DNA of 64,000 bases from Anaerolineae bacterium (GCA_021463865.1 JAJTXY010000007.1:124001-188000), one strand, 5' to 3'; numbered from the stretch's first letter, positions 1-9,465 are shown. Notes: generated by a model not told the origin, from the letters alone. Program-made: numbers and translations.

Positions 1-1253
1 TCATCAATTTTGCGATGGGGGTCGTAACCGGGATTGTCATGGAGTTTCAGTTCGGTATGAACTGGTCGGAATATGCCCGTTTTATGGGGGATATTTTTGG
101 CGCTCCATTGGCGATTGAAGCATTAATGGCTTTCTTTTTGGAATCCACCTTTTTAGGTGTTTGGATTTTTGGGTGGAATAAACTACCCAAAGGGCTGCAC
201 GCGCTTTCGATTTGGATGGTCGCGCTCGGCACGAACATATCGGCACTCTGGATTTTGATCGCCAACTCTTTTATGCAGCAACCCGTCGGTTACAAGCTCG
301 TGCAATATACGCTGCCCAATGGTGAGGTGGCGAACCGGGTCGAAATGAAAGATTTCCTTGCCATCGTCACCAATCCCAACATTTTTGTACAGTACCCGCA
401 TGTGCTTTCGGGGGGGATGGTCACCGCCGCGTTTTTTGTGATGGGCATTAGCGCCTACCATCTACTCCGCAAGAATGAAAATACGACTATTTTTAAGCGT
501 TCGTTTCAAATGGCAAGCATCTATGGGGCTGTCGGCATTTTTATTGTGTTGGTCGGTGGACACGACCAAGCCCAGCACATGGTTGAAGCGCAGCCAATGA
601 AAATGGCCGCCGCCGAGGCCTTGTGGGATAACGAAGACCCAGCCTCGATGTCCTTGTTTACCATCGGCGATGAGAAAAACCGTGAAGACGTGTTTGCCAT
701 TCGCCTCCCCAGTCTGTTGAGCATTCTTGCCTATAACGACTCTACCGCCGAAGTCAAAGGGATTAATGACCTACAAGCTGAATATGAAGAAAAATATGGT
801 GAGGGCGATTATGTGCCACCTGTGGGAGTCTCCTATTGGAGTTTTCGTATCATGGTCGGCGCAGGGTTCTTGATGTTAGGCATCTTGATTTTTGCCTTGT
901 ATCTCAATTTTGAAGGCCAAGTCGAGCGCTACCGCCGTTTCCTCAAGTTCCTGCTGCCTGCGATGGCACTGCCTTACCTTGCCAATGCGTCTGGTTGGAT
1001 ACTCGCCGAGGTAGGCCGCCAGCCTTGGATTGTGTTTGGTCTACAAAAGACCGCCGATGCCGTTTCACCCAACATTTCGACAGGAACGGTATGGTTCTCG
1101 CTGATCGTCTTTACGCTCATTTACGGGGCGTTGGCGGCAGTGGATATTTATTTGCTGCGGAAATATGCCACCCAAGATGCGGGTGACGAGATTATCCCCA
1201 TGCCCAAAGAAACCCTGACCCCTGTCCAACAGGGTGCATTTTCTGGGGACTAA
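1..1253 (+). CDS. cydA: Cytochrome bd ubiquinol oxidase subunit I (5' truncated)
   Basis: Subunit I of the membrane quinol:O2 oxidoreductase that binds hemes b558, b595 and d. The reading frame is open to the left edge of the window (Ile-Asn-Phe-Ala precede the first Met at 15), so the true start lies outside. The missing N-terminus would include the family's first heme-ligand His. Seen in the remainder: a hydrophobic multi-helix protein, the MNWSEYARFMGDIFGAPLAIE-type region, a PHVLSGG segment (His codon at 399) matching the His186 heme b558 ligand of E. coli CydA, and the signature GRQPW near nt 1014-1028. The Q-loop is of the short type. It is followed after 15 bp by cydB and then by cydD and cydC, so it heads an oxidase-plus-assembly cluster. 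The family assignment is firm; only the 5' end and promoter are unknown. Confidence 0.97.
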   Translation, partial: INFAMGVVTGIVMEFQFGMNWSEYARFMGDIFGAPLAIEALMAFFLESTFLGVWIFGWNKLPKGLHALSIWMVALGTNISALWILIANSFMQQPVGYKLVQYTLPNGEVANRVEMKDFLAIVTNPNIFVQYPHVLSGGMVTAAFFVMGISAYHLLRKNENTTIFKRSFQMASIYGAVGIFIVLVGGHDQAQHMVEAQPMKMAAAEALWDNEDPASMSLFTIGDEKNREDVFAIRLPSLLSILAYNDSTAEVKGINDLQAEYEEKYGEGDYVPPVGVSYWSFRIMVGAGFLMLGILIFALYLNFEGQVERYRRFLKFLLPAMALPYLANASGWILAEVGRQPWIVFGLQKTADAVSPNISTGTVWFSLIVFTLIYGALAAVDIYLLRKYATQDAGDEIIPMPKETLTPVQQGAFSGD

Positions 1254-1268
1254 AGGGAGGAAAAAACA

Positions 1269-2288
1269 ATGGATATTGATCTAAATACAATCTGGTTTAC
1301 CTTGATCGCGGTGCTGTTCAGCGGATTCTTTCTACTAGAAGGCTTCGACTATGGCGTGGGTATCCTCCTGCCGTTTTTGGCAAAGCATGATGCTGAACGG
1401 CGGATGATGATTAACACCATTGGCCCATTCTGGGATGGCAATGAGGTGTGGATGATTACGGCTGGGGGGGCGATGTTTGCTGCTTTCCCGAACTGGTATG
1501 CGACCATGTTCAGCGGTTTCTATCTTGCTTTGACCCTCATGCTCTCGGCCCTGATTTTGCGCGGGGTGGCCTTTGAATTTCGCAGCAAGGATAAATATCC
1601 CCAATGGCGGCGATTCTGGGACGGGGCAATCTTCTTTGGCAGTGCGGTACCCGCGTTATTATGGGGGGTTGCGGTTGCCAATATCGTCAAAGGTGTGCCG
1701 ATTAATGGGCGCATGGCCTATACAGGTGACTTTTTTGACCTCTTGAATGTCTATACACTGTTGGGTGGTCTGGTCACATTTTTCATGTTCTTGCTGCACG
1801 GTGCGATTTTCCTCAACCTCAAAACAGATGGGGTTATTCGGGAGCGTGCCCACGAAACGGCAAAGCGGGTGTGGGTTCCAACCACCGCAGTCGTGGTCGC
1901 TTTTGTGGCTCTCAGCTATAGCCAGACCGACATCTTTGAGCAACTGGGCGTGAATCCGGGGATTACGGCTCTCGGTGCCGGGGTAGCCCTCGTCGCGGCG
2001 GGTGGATTTATCTTTAAACGCCAGCATGGATGGGCTTTCTTGATGACGGCCTTGACCATTTTGTTGACGGTTGTCACTGTTTTCCGGGGATTGTATCCGC
2101 GTGTCATGGTGTCGAGCCTGAATTCTAAGTTTAGCCTGACGATTTATAACGCTTCATCGAGCGATTACACCCTGAAGGTAATGACTGTCGTGGCGCTGAC
2201 GTTCGTGCCGATTGTCTTACTCTATCAAGGCTGGACATACTGGGTTTTCCGCAAACGTATTACGACTGAAACCCATCTCGAATATTAA
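1269..2288 (+). CDS. cydB: Cytochrome bd ubiquinol oxidase subunit II
   Basis: Second integral-membrane subunit of cytochrome bd oxidase. The 339-residue length is normal for CydB. The N-terminus (about residues 8-40) has the typical FxLLEGFDYGVGILLPFL segment, and about residues 50-65 contain GPFWDGNEVWMITAGGA, the CydB hallmark. Eight or so hydrophobic helices are visible. The start at 1269 is preceded by AAAGGGAGG with good spacing. It lies 15 bp after cydA and is almost certainly co-transcribed with it. Nothing in the sequence suggests decay. Confidence 0.97.
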   Translation: MDIDLNTIWFTLIAVLFSGFFLLEGFDYGVGILLPFLAKHDAERRMMINTIGPFWDGNEVWMITAGGAMFAAFPNWYATMFSGFYLALTLMLSALILRGVAFEFRSKDKYPQWRRFWDGAIFFGSAVPALLWGVAVANIVKGVPINGRMAYTGDFFDLLNVYTLLGGLVTFFMFLLHGAIFLNLKTDGVIRERAHETAKRVWVPTTAVVVAFVALSYSQTDIFEQLGVNPGITALGAGVALVAAGGFIFKRQHGWAFLMTALTILLTVVTVFRGLYPRVMVSSLNSKFSLTIYNASSSDYTLKVMTVVALTFVPIVLLYQGWTYWVFRKRITTETHLEY

Positions 2289-2374
2289 ACTCGTTTCAGG
2301 GCTGTCGGCGGGTCAATGAGACTTGTGGATAGCCCTCCCCTTATCCCATCGCAGCAACTCTGCGAGTAATTGCT

Positions 2375-4099
2375 ATGAAAATTGACCACCGCCTCTTTTG
2401 GGAACTTCGCCCCGTCCGCCTGTGGTTTGTCACTGCCGTCGGATTAGGTTTGATAAATGGCCTATTGGTGGTTGCACTGGCCTATACTCTGACCCAAATT
2501 ATTGACCAAGTATTTTTGCAGGATGCCTCCCTACAAGTGGTGCGTGGGCAATTGGCGTTGCTCATCGGGTTGGCAGGATTACGCTGGTTTGTGCAATGGG
2601 GCAGTGAATTTTCCGCCCTGCATCTGACTGATCATATCAAAACCAATCTGCGTGAACGGCTGTTTGGTCATTTGTTCCAGCTTGGCCCGGTTGCATTGGC
2701 CCAAGAGCGCAGCGGAGAACTGGTCAACACACTGCTCGAAGGAGTGGAATCGCTCGATAATTATTTTCGCCAACTCATTCCCCAACTTTTTCTAATGCTG
2801 CTTATCCCGTTGGCGATATTTTTTGTGGTTGTTCCCCAAGATGCCCTCTCGGCTATCATTCTCATTTGCACCGCGCCACTGCTGCCGCTCTTTATGATTT
2901 TGATTGGTTGGTGGGCCGGGGCAGTCGGCCAGCGTCAATTTAAAAGCCTGAGTTACCTAAGCGCCCATTTCTTGGATGTGTTGCAAGGGCTGACCACGCT
3001 GAAATTGTTTAATCGCAGTCAGGCGCAGATCAAAACGATTGGTCGTTTGAGTGATGATTTTCGGGTTGCCACCATGCGTGTGCTGCGGGTGGCCTTTTTA
3101 TCGGCGCTGGCATTGGAACTACTGACCACTTTGAGCATTGCCATTATCGCGGTGGAAATCGGCTTGCGGTTGCTGTATTCCAAAATGGAATTTGAACAGG
3201 CATTTTTCATTCTGGTCATCGCGCCGGAGTTTTATCAACCCCTCCGCAATTTTGGGGCGAGTTTCCATGCAGCCTCAGCAGGCAATGCAGCCGCCAACCG
3301 CATTTTTGAACTCTTGGCAATGCAGCCTATTGCTGTCACTATTCATGCCATTCATAAACCGTCCCCGCTGCCCCAACCCCCATTTCACATGCAATTTGAG
3401 GGCGTAAGTTTTACGTATCCGGGGCGCGAACAACCTGCCCTTCATCATCTCGACCTAACAATAAAGCCGGGGCAGCATACCGCCATCGTCGGGCCAAGCG
3501 GTGCTGGCAAAAGTACCGTCATCAACTTGTTACTCCGCTTTTTAGAACCTGCCAGCGGTCAAATTTTGGTCAATAGCGTTCCTCTTAACACGCTGTCGCC
3601 AGAGGGATGGCGCGGTCAGTTGGCATGGGTATCGCAGAAACCCTATTTGTTTAATACCAGCATTCTCGACAATATTCGATTAGCCAAAACGAATGCCACA
3701 CTGGACGAAATCATGTGGGCTGGCGAACAGGCAGGTCTAGCCAAATTTGTGCAACAGCTTCCGCAGGGATGGAATACCCGGATTGGTGAACGGGGCGCAC
3801 GATTGAGCGGTGGACAATCCCAACGGGTCGCATTGGCACGGGCATTTTTGAAAGACGCCCCCCTGTTGATTTGGGATGAGGCCACTGCCTATCTGGATGC
3901 CGAATTGGAAGCGCAAATCCAAACGGCGATGGAAAACCTTATGCAAGGCCGCACGGTGCTTACGATTGCCCATCGTTTGCACACGATTCGAAAGGCCGAC
4001 CAGATTATCGTGATGTCGGAGGGGCAGGTGATCGAGTCGGGTACACACTACGAATTATTGCATCAACAGGGTCTCTATTATCAATTGGCGGCGATATGA
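2375..4099 (+). CDS. cydD: Thiol reductant ABC exporter subunit CydD
   Basis: One half of the heterodimeric ABC exporter CydDC, which moves cysteine/glutathione-type reductants outward and is needed to mature cytochrome bd. The 574 residues show an N-terminal six-helix exporter domain (about 15-310) and a nucleotide-binding domain with Walker A GPSGAGKST (about 373), signature LSGGQSQR (about 477), Walker B LLIWDEATA (about 496) and a switch His in TIAHRLHTI. It starts 86 bp after cydB and its stop overlaps the cydC start by 4 bp (ATGA), implying translational coupling. The assignment to CydD rather than a generic exporter rests on position next to cydAB and pairing with the following gene. 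Confidence 0.93.
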   Translation: MKIDHRLFWELRPVRLWFVTAVGLGLINGLLVVALAYTLTQIIDQVFLQDASLQVVRGQLALLIGLAGLRWFVQWGSEFSALHLTDHIKTNLRERLFGHLFQLGPVALAQERSGELVNTLLEGVESLDNYFRQLIPQLFLMLLIPLAIFFVVVPQDALSAIILICTAPLLPLFMILIGWWAGAVGQRQFKSLSYLSAHFLDVLQGLTTLKLFNRSQAQIKTIGRLSDDFRVATMRVLRVAFLSALALELLTTLSIAIIAVEIGLRLLYSKMEFEQAFFILVIAPEFYQPLRNFGASFHAASAGNAAANRIFELLAMQPIAVTIHAIHKPSPLPQPPFHMQFEGVSFTYPGREQPALHHLDLTIKPGQHTAIVGPSGAGKSTVINLLLRFLEPASGQILVNSVPLNTLSPEGWRGQLAWVSQKPYLFNTSILDNIRLAKTNATLDEIMWAGEQAGLAKFVQQLPQGWNTRIGERGARLSGGQSQRVALARAFLKDAPLLIWDEATAYLDAELEAQIQTAMENLMQGRTVLTIAHRLHTIRKADQIIVMSEGQVIESGTHYELLHQQGLYYQLAAI

Positions 4100-5721
4100 C
4101 TGACCGACAGATAATTAAACGTCTTTTGGCGCTACTGATTCCTTTTTGGCGCGGGATTTTGATGGCAGTTGTGTTGAGTTTTTTGACCATCGGCAGCAGT
4201 ATGGCGCTCATGGGGACTTCTGCATGGCTGATTGCCAAAGCCGCATTGCATCCGTCAATTGCGGAGTTAAATTTAGCTATTGTCGGGGTGCGATTTTTTG
4301 GCATCGCGCGTGGACTGCTGCGGTATATAGAACGCCTGACCTCGCATCAAGTAACATTCCGTCTGCTCAAAAATCTGCGGGTATGGTTCTATGAACAACT
4401 CGAACCGCTTGCCCCGGCCCGGCTGATGGTGCATCGCAGTGGTGATTTGCTGGCTCGTATCAGCCACGATATTGATACTCTGCAAAACTTCTATTTACGG
4501 GTGATCGCGCCGCCGCTCGTCGCCATTGGCATCACACTTACGATGTTGAGTTTTACAGGTTGGCTCTCCCCGATCCTTGCACTGATCACCTTGTTTTTTC
4601 TCATTCTGGGCGGGGGGGTGTTACCAATGATTGCGTGGTTATCTGGCAGAAAAACAGGCCAAGCTGTAATTCAAACCCGTGCTGATTTGAATATCGAATT
4701 ATTGGATGGTGTGCAGGGCATGGCGGAATTATTGGTTTTTGGGCAAGCCCAATCGCATTTTGCCAAAATCCAAGCCATCAACCGGGACTATCTTCGTCAT
4801 CAGCATGGACTGGCACAGCGGAGTATCCTGCAATCGGCCTCCGGTAATTTTTGGGTCTGGGTGTCTATCGGCGTCTTATTATGGGCAGCAATTCCACGCA
4901 TTGATGGGATTATGCTTGCCCCTCTTGCACTTGTGACAATGGCATGTTATGAAGCCTTTCTGCCTTTGGGGACGGCCTTTCAAAATCTAGGAGGTTCCAT
5001 CGAGGCAGGCCGCCGCTTAATGACCTTAGTTGAAGAAAATTCGCCATCAACTCCCTCACAGGCTGTCCTTATCCCGCCTCATTATGACCTCACCTTTGAG
5101 AATGTCAGTTTTCAATATTCACCTGATGACCCACCTGTCCTTAATCATTTCAATTTGACCATTCCCCAAGGGGCACATCTTACGCTTGCAGGGCCGAGTG
5201 GTATTGGCAAAAGTACCCTCATTAATCTGTTGGTGCGTTTCTGGGACTATCAAGGCGGAGAAATTAAGTTTGGGGGGTATTCCCTGCGTGATTATGCTCC
5301 CGAAACACTGCGTGATTTAATCGCAGTTGTACCCCAAAATCCGCATCTGTTTAATGCTACCATCCGCGAGAATCTGCTGCTGGCTCGGCCAAGCGCCACC
5401 GATGAGCAGCTAGAGAGTGCGGCGAAAATCGCAGGATTGGATGCTCTCATTGCCACTTTTCCGGATGGTCTCGATACATGGGTGGGAGAGTTAGGGCTTC
5501 GGCTGAGCGCAGGAGAGCGTCAACGAGTGGCGATTGCTCGGGCCATCCTCAAAGATGCCCCCATTTTGATTTTAGATGAGGCAACCGCGAATTTGGATCG
5601 AGTCAGCCAACAAAGTGTCCTAAAAACTCTTCAAACAGAAATGCAGGGACGGACGGTGATTTTCATTACTCATGAGTCGCCTAAAGGAGATTTGCCAAAT
5701 TCAATTTGTGTCCTACGGTAG
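4096..5721 (+). CDS. cydC: Thiol reductant ABC exporter subunit CydC
   Basis: Partner half-transporter of CydD. The 541 residues comprise a membrane exporter domain (about 10-300, with the SSMALMGTSAWLIAKAA segment typical of CydC) and an ATPase domain with Walker A GPSGIGKST (about 365), a signature with Ala instead of Gly (LSAGERQR, about 469) and Walker B ILILDEATA (about 490). The C-terminus is short after the switch region (FITHES). The CydC order after CydD matches E. coli. No clear terminator follows; the next 176 bp are non-coding. Confidence 0.93.
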   Translation: MTDRQIIKRLLALLIPFWRGILMAVVLSFLTIGSSMALMGTSAWLIAKAALHPSIAELNLAIVGVRFFGIARGLLRYIERLTSHQVTFRLLKNLRVWFYEQLEPLAPARLMVHRSGDLLARISHDIDTLQNFYLRVIAPPLVAIGITLTMLSFTGWLSPILALITLFFLILGGGVLPMIAWLSGRKTGQAVIQTRADLNIELLDGVQGMAELLVFGQAQSHFAKIQAINRDYLRHQHGLAQRSILQSASGNFWVWVSIGVLLWAAIPRIDGIMLAPLALVTMACYEAFLPLGTAFQNLGGSIEAGRRLMTLVEENSPSTPSQAVLIPPHYDLTFENVSFQYSPDDPPVLNHFNLTIPQGAHLTLAGPSGIGKSTLINLLVRFWDYQGGEIKFGGYSLRDYAPETLRDLIAVVPQNPHLFNATIRENLLLARPSATDEQLESAAKIAGLDALIATFPDGLDTWVGELGLRLSAGERQRVAIARAILKDAPILILDEATANLDRVSQQSVLKTLQTEMQGRTVIFITHESPKGDLPNSICVLR

Positions 5722-5897
5722 CGGTCTGTTGATTACACAGTGCGCTAAGGTGTGTTTTTGGGCAACTGTGTTCGGCGGCGACCATGCGACGGTACGTTCG
5801 CCCGATGTTTATGAAATGCGGTCTATCTGGGAGGCATGAGTGCTTGAAAGGGCGTCATGAGTGATCGGTATAGTCATGACGCCGATTCACAGGAGAT

Positions 5898-6200
5898 TTA
5901 ATCAACAATCGTCAGGGTGTTCCAAGTCCAATCGCTTTGAACCCGCGCACCATCGTCGCGTATGGCCCTGTCATGGACTTCGAGCCTCAAGAAATAGGGG
6001 CCGACGGGTAAATTGGCAATATCCCAATCGGCCAATTGACCATTGACGACAGGTGTGCTGGCGGCATAGGCCGAGAACCGCGACTACTGGGCTTCGGTGA
6101 CGGTGGGGCCAATCCAGAACAAGGCATACTTATTGAAGAATTCATCAGAGGCAGTACCCTGAACCCTGACTTTGTTGGCGGTGCCCGCATTGCTAATAGT
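5898..6200 (-). pseudogene. Decayed fragment of a surface/secreted protein domain
   Basis: Reading the minus strand from about 6200 down to a TAA at 5898-5900 gives about 100 codons of protein-like sequence interrupted by one in-frame TAG (6084-6086). The translation ends in a segment containing STPVVNGQLADWD, LPVGPYFLRLEVHDR and DWTWNTLTIVD. This resembles the beta-sandwich 'W..STTPVVNG.L..W.....PNG.YTLRL.VVD' repeats that I associate with secreted Chloroflexota proteins; that family link is recollection, not a search. No start codon, RBS or upstream coding part is seen, so it looks like a C-terminal remnant. The flanks 5722-5897 and 6201-6286 hold nothing recognisable. Confidence 0.55.
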
Positions 6201-6286
6201 AGTAAGTTTTCGCGCGGGGAATTTTTATTATTCTCTTAACTTAGGAAGCAAAAAAGGGACCCCCCCCGCAAGACTGCCTCAGTTTG

Positions 6287-6940
6287 TCATGGCTTGTTCG
6301 CCAGTTCCGCGTATTGGAGCGCCAATTGGCGGAGGCTGTCCCAATCGCGCAGGGCGATCATCTTGGGATTAATGAGAGCGCCACCAACCCCCACTGCCAC
6401 GCATCCGGCCTTGAAGTAGAGTGTCAGATTTTCCAGTGTCACACCGCCTGTTGGGATGAGACGGAGTTCCGGCATGGCGGCCAATACGCCTTTAAAATAG
6501 GCTGGCCCCAGCGTGTCTGCGGGAAAGACTTTGACAAAATCGGCCCCAGCCGCCGCGGCGGTGGCGATTTCGGTAGGAGAATACGCACCGCATACACTGG
6601 CAATGCCACGTTTTTGACATTCAGCCACCATCTCCAACTGCAAAATGGGCGACACGAGAAATTGCGCCCCGGCATCAATCGCTTGGCGGGTGTGATCCAG
6701 TGACCGCACCGACCCAATGCCAATGATGGCCTCGCCTGTGTCAAAAATCGGCATGGATTGGCGTAAGGCTTGAACGGCTTTGAGCGACTCTAGGTTGGTG
6801 AGGGTGAACTCCAAAATTTTCACGCCCCCCTCCAACAGGGTCGTGGCAAGGGGTTGAAAATGGGCGAGATCATCCAACCGGATGACCGCAACGAGGCGAT
6901 TTTTCAGGACGATTTCCTTAATGTTAAAATTGGCGGTCAT
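6287..6940 (-). CDS. eda: 2-keto-3-deoxy-6-phosphogluconate (KDPG/KHG) aldolase
   Basis: Class I aldolase splitting KDPG into pyruvate and glyceraldehyde-3-phosphate, the last step of uronate catabolism. The 217 residues form a typical KDPG aldolase TIM barrel. The N-terminal LVAVIR is present, Glu in ILEFTLTN takes the place of the usual E(V/F)T(L)R region, the Schiff-base Lys is in ADFVKVFPA (about residue 137), and IPTGGVTLEN is the phosphate-binding loop. It starts inside the 3' end of uxuA (17 bp overlap) and is the last gene of the minus-strand pectin operon. Its substrate is supplied by KdgK (25026-25979). Confidence 0.95.
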   Translation of the reverse strand: MTANFNIKEIVLKNRLVAVIRLDDLAHFQPLATTLLEGGVKILEFTLTNLESLKAVQALRQSMPIFDTGEAIIGIGSVRSLDHTRQAIDAGAQFLVSPILQLEMVAECQKRGIASVCGAYSPTEIATAAAAGADFVKVFPADTLGPAYFKGVLAAMPELRLIPTGGVTLENLTLYFKAGCVAVGVGGALINPKMIALRDWDSLRQLALQYAELANKP

Positions 6941-7967
6941 AGGTTATTCCTTGATACAACCCATAAAGGTACATCGCACCCAACGAACGGTCATGCAGAC
7001 CATAACCCATAATGCCCGTTTCGCCCCAAATCATGCGTCCATGATCGGGCCGGATGGGGCCAGTAAACCCAATATCTACCAGTGCCTGCATCACGGCTTC
7101 CATATTGACCGAGCCAAATTCGGACGGGTGCGCCACTTCATAAAAATCATGATGCCCTGTGACCTTGACATTGCGGGCATGGAAAAAGTTGATGCGTCCG
7201 GCAAAGGCCCGAATCATGGCAGGCAGATTATTGTCGAGGGTTGCCCCTAATGAGCCAGTGCAGAACGTCAGGCCATGATAGGGACTCTTCACAACATCCA
7301 AAATACGCTGGATGGTCGGTTGGTCACGCACGATACGCGGCAGACCCCAGATGGGCCATGGGGGATCGTCGGGATGGAGGGCGAGATAGACCCCGCTGGC
7401 CTCCGCGACGGGCACCACACGCCGCAGAAAGTAGGCAAAATTCTCAAAAAGCTGATCTTCGGAAACCTGTTGATAACGGTCAATGAGCGCCTGCAATTGT
7501 TCGCCCGAAAACGCATTTGTCCACGCGACCCGTTTTTCAATCCCCTGACTAATGTCAAACGCCTCGATGTCCGCATTGACATAGGCACTGCTGGCCGAGC
7601 CATCGGGATGAACATAATGTAGGGTACTGCGCATCCAATCGAACCCCGGCATGAAGTTGTAACATAAGGTTGGAATACCCACTTCCCCCATGTGTTGGAT
7701 GCTTTGGCAGTAATTTTCGATATGGGCGTCCCGTTCCGGCAGACCCAATTTGATCGCTTCGGAAATCGGGATACTTTCGATCACTGCTAATTTAAGGCCG
7801 ACTGCTTCAATTTTTGCTTGGAGGGCTTGCAAGCCCTCAATGGGCCAGACTTCCCCTACCGGAATGCCATCCAACGCGCTTACAATGCCTTTGATACAGG
7901 GCACTTGGGCGATGTAGTCCAAGCGCACCGGGTCGGTATCGCCCAACCACCGCATGGTCATTTTCAT
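6924..7967 (-). CDS. uxuA: Mannonate dehydratase
   Basis: Dehydrates D-mannonate to 2-keto-3-deoxygluconate. The 347 residues match the UxuA family: an N-terminal MRWLGDTDPVRLDYIAQVPCIKGIVSAL, then the metal-site regions CYNFMPGFDWMRST, LALHPDDPPWPIWGLPRIV and FFHARNVK, and IRPDHGRMIWGE near the C-terminus. Three Met codons lie within the first five; the second (7961) aligns best with family N-termini, so the start may be 6 bp downstream. The gene sits between the fructuronate reductase gene (upstream, across a 301-bp repeat-containing gap) and eda. Confidence 0.96.
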   Translation of the reverse strand: MKMTMRWLGDTDPVRLDYIAQVPCIKGIVSALDGIPVGEVWPIEGLQALQAKIEAVGLKLAVIESIPISEAIKLGLPERDAHIENYCQSIQHMGEVGIPTLCYNFMPGFDWMRSTLHYVHPDGSASSAYVNADIEAFDISQGIEKRVAWTNAFSGEQLQALIDRYQQVSEDQLFENFAYFLRRVVPVAEASGVYLALHPDDPPWPIWGLPRIVRDQPTIQRILDVVKSPYHGLTFCTGSLGATLDNNLPAMIRAFAGRINFFHARNVKVTGHHDFYEVAHPSEFGSVNMEAVMQALVDIGFTGPIRPDHGRMIWGETGIMGYGLHDRSLGAMYLYGLYQGITYDRQF

Positions 7968-8020
7968 AGGTCATTCTTTTCTTGTTAAATCTGATTAGGC
8001 TATTAAATTCGATAACTTGG

Positions 8021-8095
8021 CCCCATCCCACACCCTTCCCCATCGCAATAAGGGAAGGGCTTCTATACCTTTTCCCTTAACGCTTTAGGGAGGCG
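8021..8095. repeat. G/C-rich hairpin repeat (family B), copy 1
   Basis: Two adjacent hairpins, one with CCCTTCCCC / AAGGGAAGGG arms. The stretch is the near reverse complement of 34300-34396, including the shared strings 'ccctaaagcgtta' and 'tattgcgatggggaaggg' in rc orientation. It lies in the 301-bp gap between the uxuB-like gene and uxuA, next to palindromic element A1. Likely a dispersed non-coding repeat that can act as an mRNA processing or terminator-like structure. Confidence 0.7.
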
Positions 8096-8100
8096 CTGGA

Positions 8101-8238
8101 GACTTGTTCGACATTTGATTGCAAGGGACAGCGACGGGGTTTTGAGTACGGACGCAACATGTTGCGTCCCTACGAAACCGATATTGCGACCAAGTAATCC
8201 CGCTTATTCATGCGATTTCCACCTATGTCGGACAAGCC
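8101..8238. repeat. MITE-like palindromic element A1
   Basis: About 138 bp bounded by imperfect terminal inverted repeats (8101-8115 against 8224-8238, 12 of 15 matching, core TTGTYCGACAT). In the middle is a perfect palindrome GGACGCAACATGTTGCGTCC at 8150-8169, with the context GAGTACGGACGC...CTACGAAA. The same core context recurs at 10563-10717 and, decayed, at 9541-9645. No coding potential is seen. All three copies lie in gaps between genes of the same operon. Confidence 0.75.
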
Positions 8239-8268
8239 TTCGTCGGTGTGGTTTCATTATTTTCCGTC

Positions 8269-9084
8269 TCATATGCCACTAAAGGCGCTCCAGCCGCCAT
8301 CTACCGGAATGACGACCCCGGTGACAAAACGTGCCGCATCGCTGACCAGCCACAACAGCGTGCCCAACAAATCCTCCGGGTCCCCAAATCGGCGCATGGG
8401 TGTATGGTCAATAATCTGCTGTCCACGTGGAGTCAGATTGCCCGTTTCGGCATCAATCAGCAGGAAGCGATTTTGCTCGCCCAAAAAGAAACCGGGGGCA
8501 ATCGCGTTGACGCGGATGTCGGGGCTGTGTTCTCGTGCCATGTAGACCGCCATCCACTGTGTAAAATTCTGAAGGGCCGCTTTTGCCGCGCTGTAGGCCA
8601 CCACCCGCGTCAGGATTTGATAGACCGCCATTGAGGAAAAATTAATCATCACCCCCGTCGGCTGTTGCGCCATATAACGCCCAAACACCTGTGAGGCAAG
8701 GAGCGTGCTGGTGAAATTTAGATCAAATACCCAGCGCAGGGCATCTTCCGGTAAATCAAAAAAGTTGCGTTCACCGGGCACAGCCGTCGCGCCGGGTTTG
8801 TTGCCCCCCGCCCCATTCACCAAAATGTCGAGTTTGCCATAGGTGTCCATAATGGTCTTGGCGGCGGTTTCCAGCGAGTCTTTTTTCAAGACATCCGCGC
8901 TAATGCCGAGGGCCTTGCCACCCTCCACCTTGATTTCTTCGACCAGCGCATCAATTTTGATCTGATTTTGGGCGAGTACCACAACGGAGGCACCTGCATC
9001 GGCAAGGGCTACACACATCGGTGAGCAAAGTACCCCTGTTCCCCCAGTGACAACGGCGACCTTGCCAGAAAGATCAACCTGCAT
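8269..9084 (-). CDS. uxuB: SDR-family D-fructuronate reductase (D-mannonate oxidoreductase)
   Basis: A classical short-chain dehydrogenase of 271 residues: TGGTGVLCSPMC nucleotide-binding loop (about 15-26), NGAGG in place of NNAG, and catalytic Ser...Tyr-x3-Lys in FSSMAVYQ...YSAAKAAL (about 147-165). It is most similar in overall character to the SDR-type UxuB/YjmF of Bacillus, which interconverts D-fructuronate and D-mannonate with NAD(P)H, rather than to the long-chain UxuB of E. coli. Position directly upstream of uxuA supports this role. Alternative: another sugar-acid SDR; specificity cannot be read from sequence. It is separated by 7 bp from kdgF upstream. Confidence 0.85.
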   Translation of the reverse strand: MQVDLSGKVAVVTGGTGVLCSPMCVALADAGASVVVLAQNQIKIDALVEEIKVEGGKALGISADVLKKDSLETAAKTIMDTYGKLDILVNGAGGNKPGATAVPGERNFFDLPEDALRWVFDLNFTSTLLASQVFGRYMAQQPTGVMINFSSMAVYQILTRVVAYSAAKAALQNFTQWMAVYMAREHSPDIRVNAIAPGFFLGEQNRFLLIDAETGNLTPRGQQIIDHTPMRRFGDPEDLLGTLLWLVSDAARFVTGVVIPVDGGWSAFSGI

Positions 9085-9091
9085 AAACGAT

Positions 9092-9430
9092 TTATCCCTT
9101 CAAAAAATCCTCGCGGATAGGGCTAAAAGTATCAATCAACCGTACCGTCGGCGTCAGGAGTTGGATGGTATGGGGCACATTCGACGGAATGGCGATCATA
9201 TCCCCGGCCTTGAGTTGGTGGGGCGTATCCCCCACAAAGAATACTAGCTCGCCCGACGCCACATAGGTGATTTGCTCATGGGGGTGGCTGTGGGGAGGAT
9301 CAGGTAAGTTGTATGGGCCATCCGAAAAATCCATGACCACCATCATGAGGTCGTTGGTGTGGGTTAAATAGCGTGTGCGCCCCGGTTTAATGGTCTCGCG
9401 CACGGCTTCTGCTTGTAATACTGCCGCCAT
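9092..9430 (-). CDS. kdgF: Cupin protein, KdgF-like (unsaturated uronate linearisation)
   Basis: A small single-domain cupin of 112 residues when started at 9430, where AGGAG stands 6 nt upstream; a longer frame to 9469 lacks a better RBS. Cupin metal motifs are visible: H-x-H-x3-E-type HSHPHEQITYVASGELVFFVG (about 44-65), then AGDMIAIPSNVPH. KdgF proteins speed conversion of 4,5-unsaturated galacturonate (from lyase products) to the linear 4-deoxy-L-threo-5-hexosulose uronate used by KduI. Length, fold and position between uxuB and kduD fit that role. Many cupins exist, so the specific call is inferred from context. Confidence 0.8.
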   Translation of the reverse strand: MAAVLQAEAVRETIKPGRTRYLTHTNDLMMVVMDFSDGPYNLPDPPHSHPHEQITYVASGELVFFVGDTPHQLKAGDMIAIPSNVPHTIQLLTPTVRLIDTFSPIREDFLKG

Positions 9431-9465
9431 TGTTCTGCTCCTGTTATGAAATGAACAACCCCATC

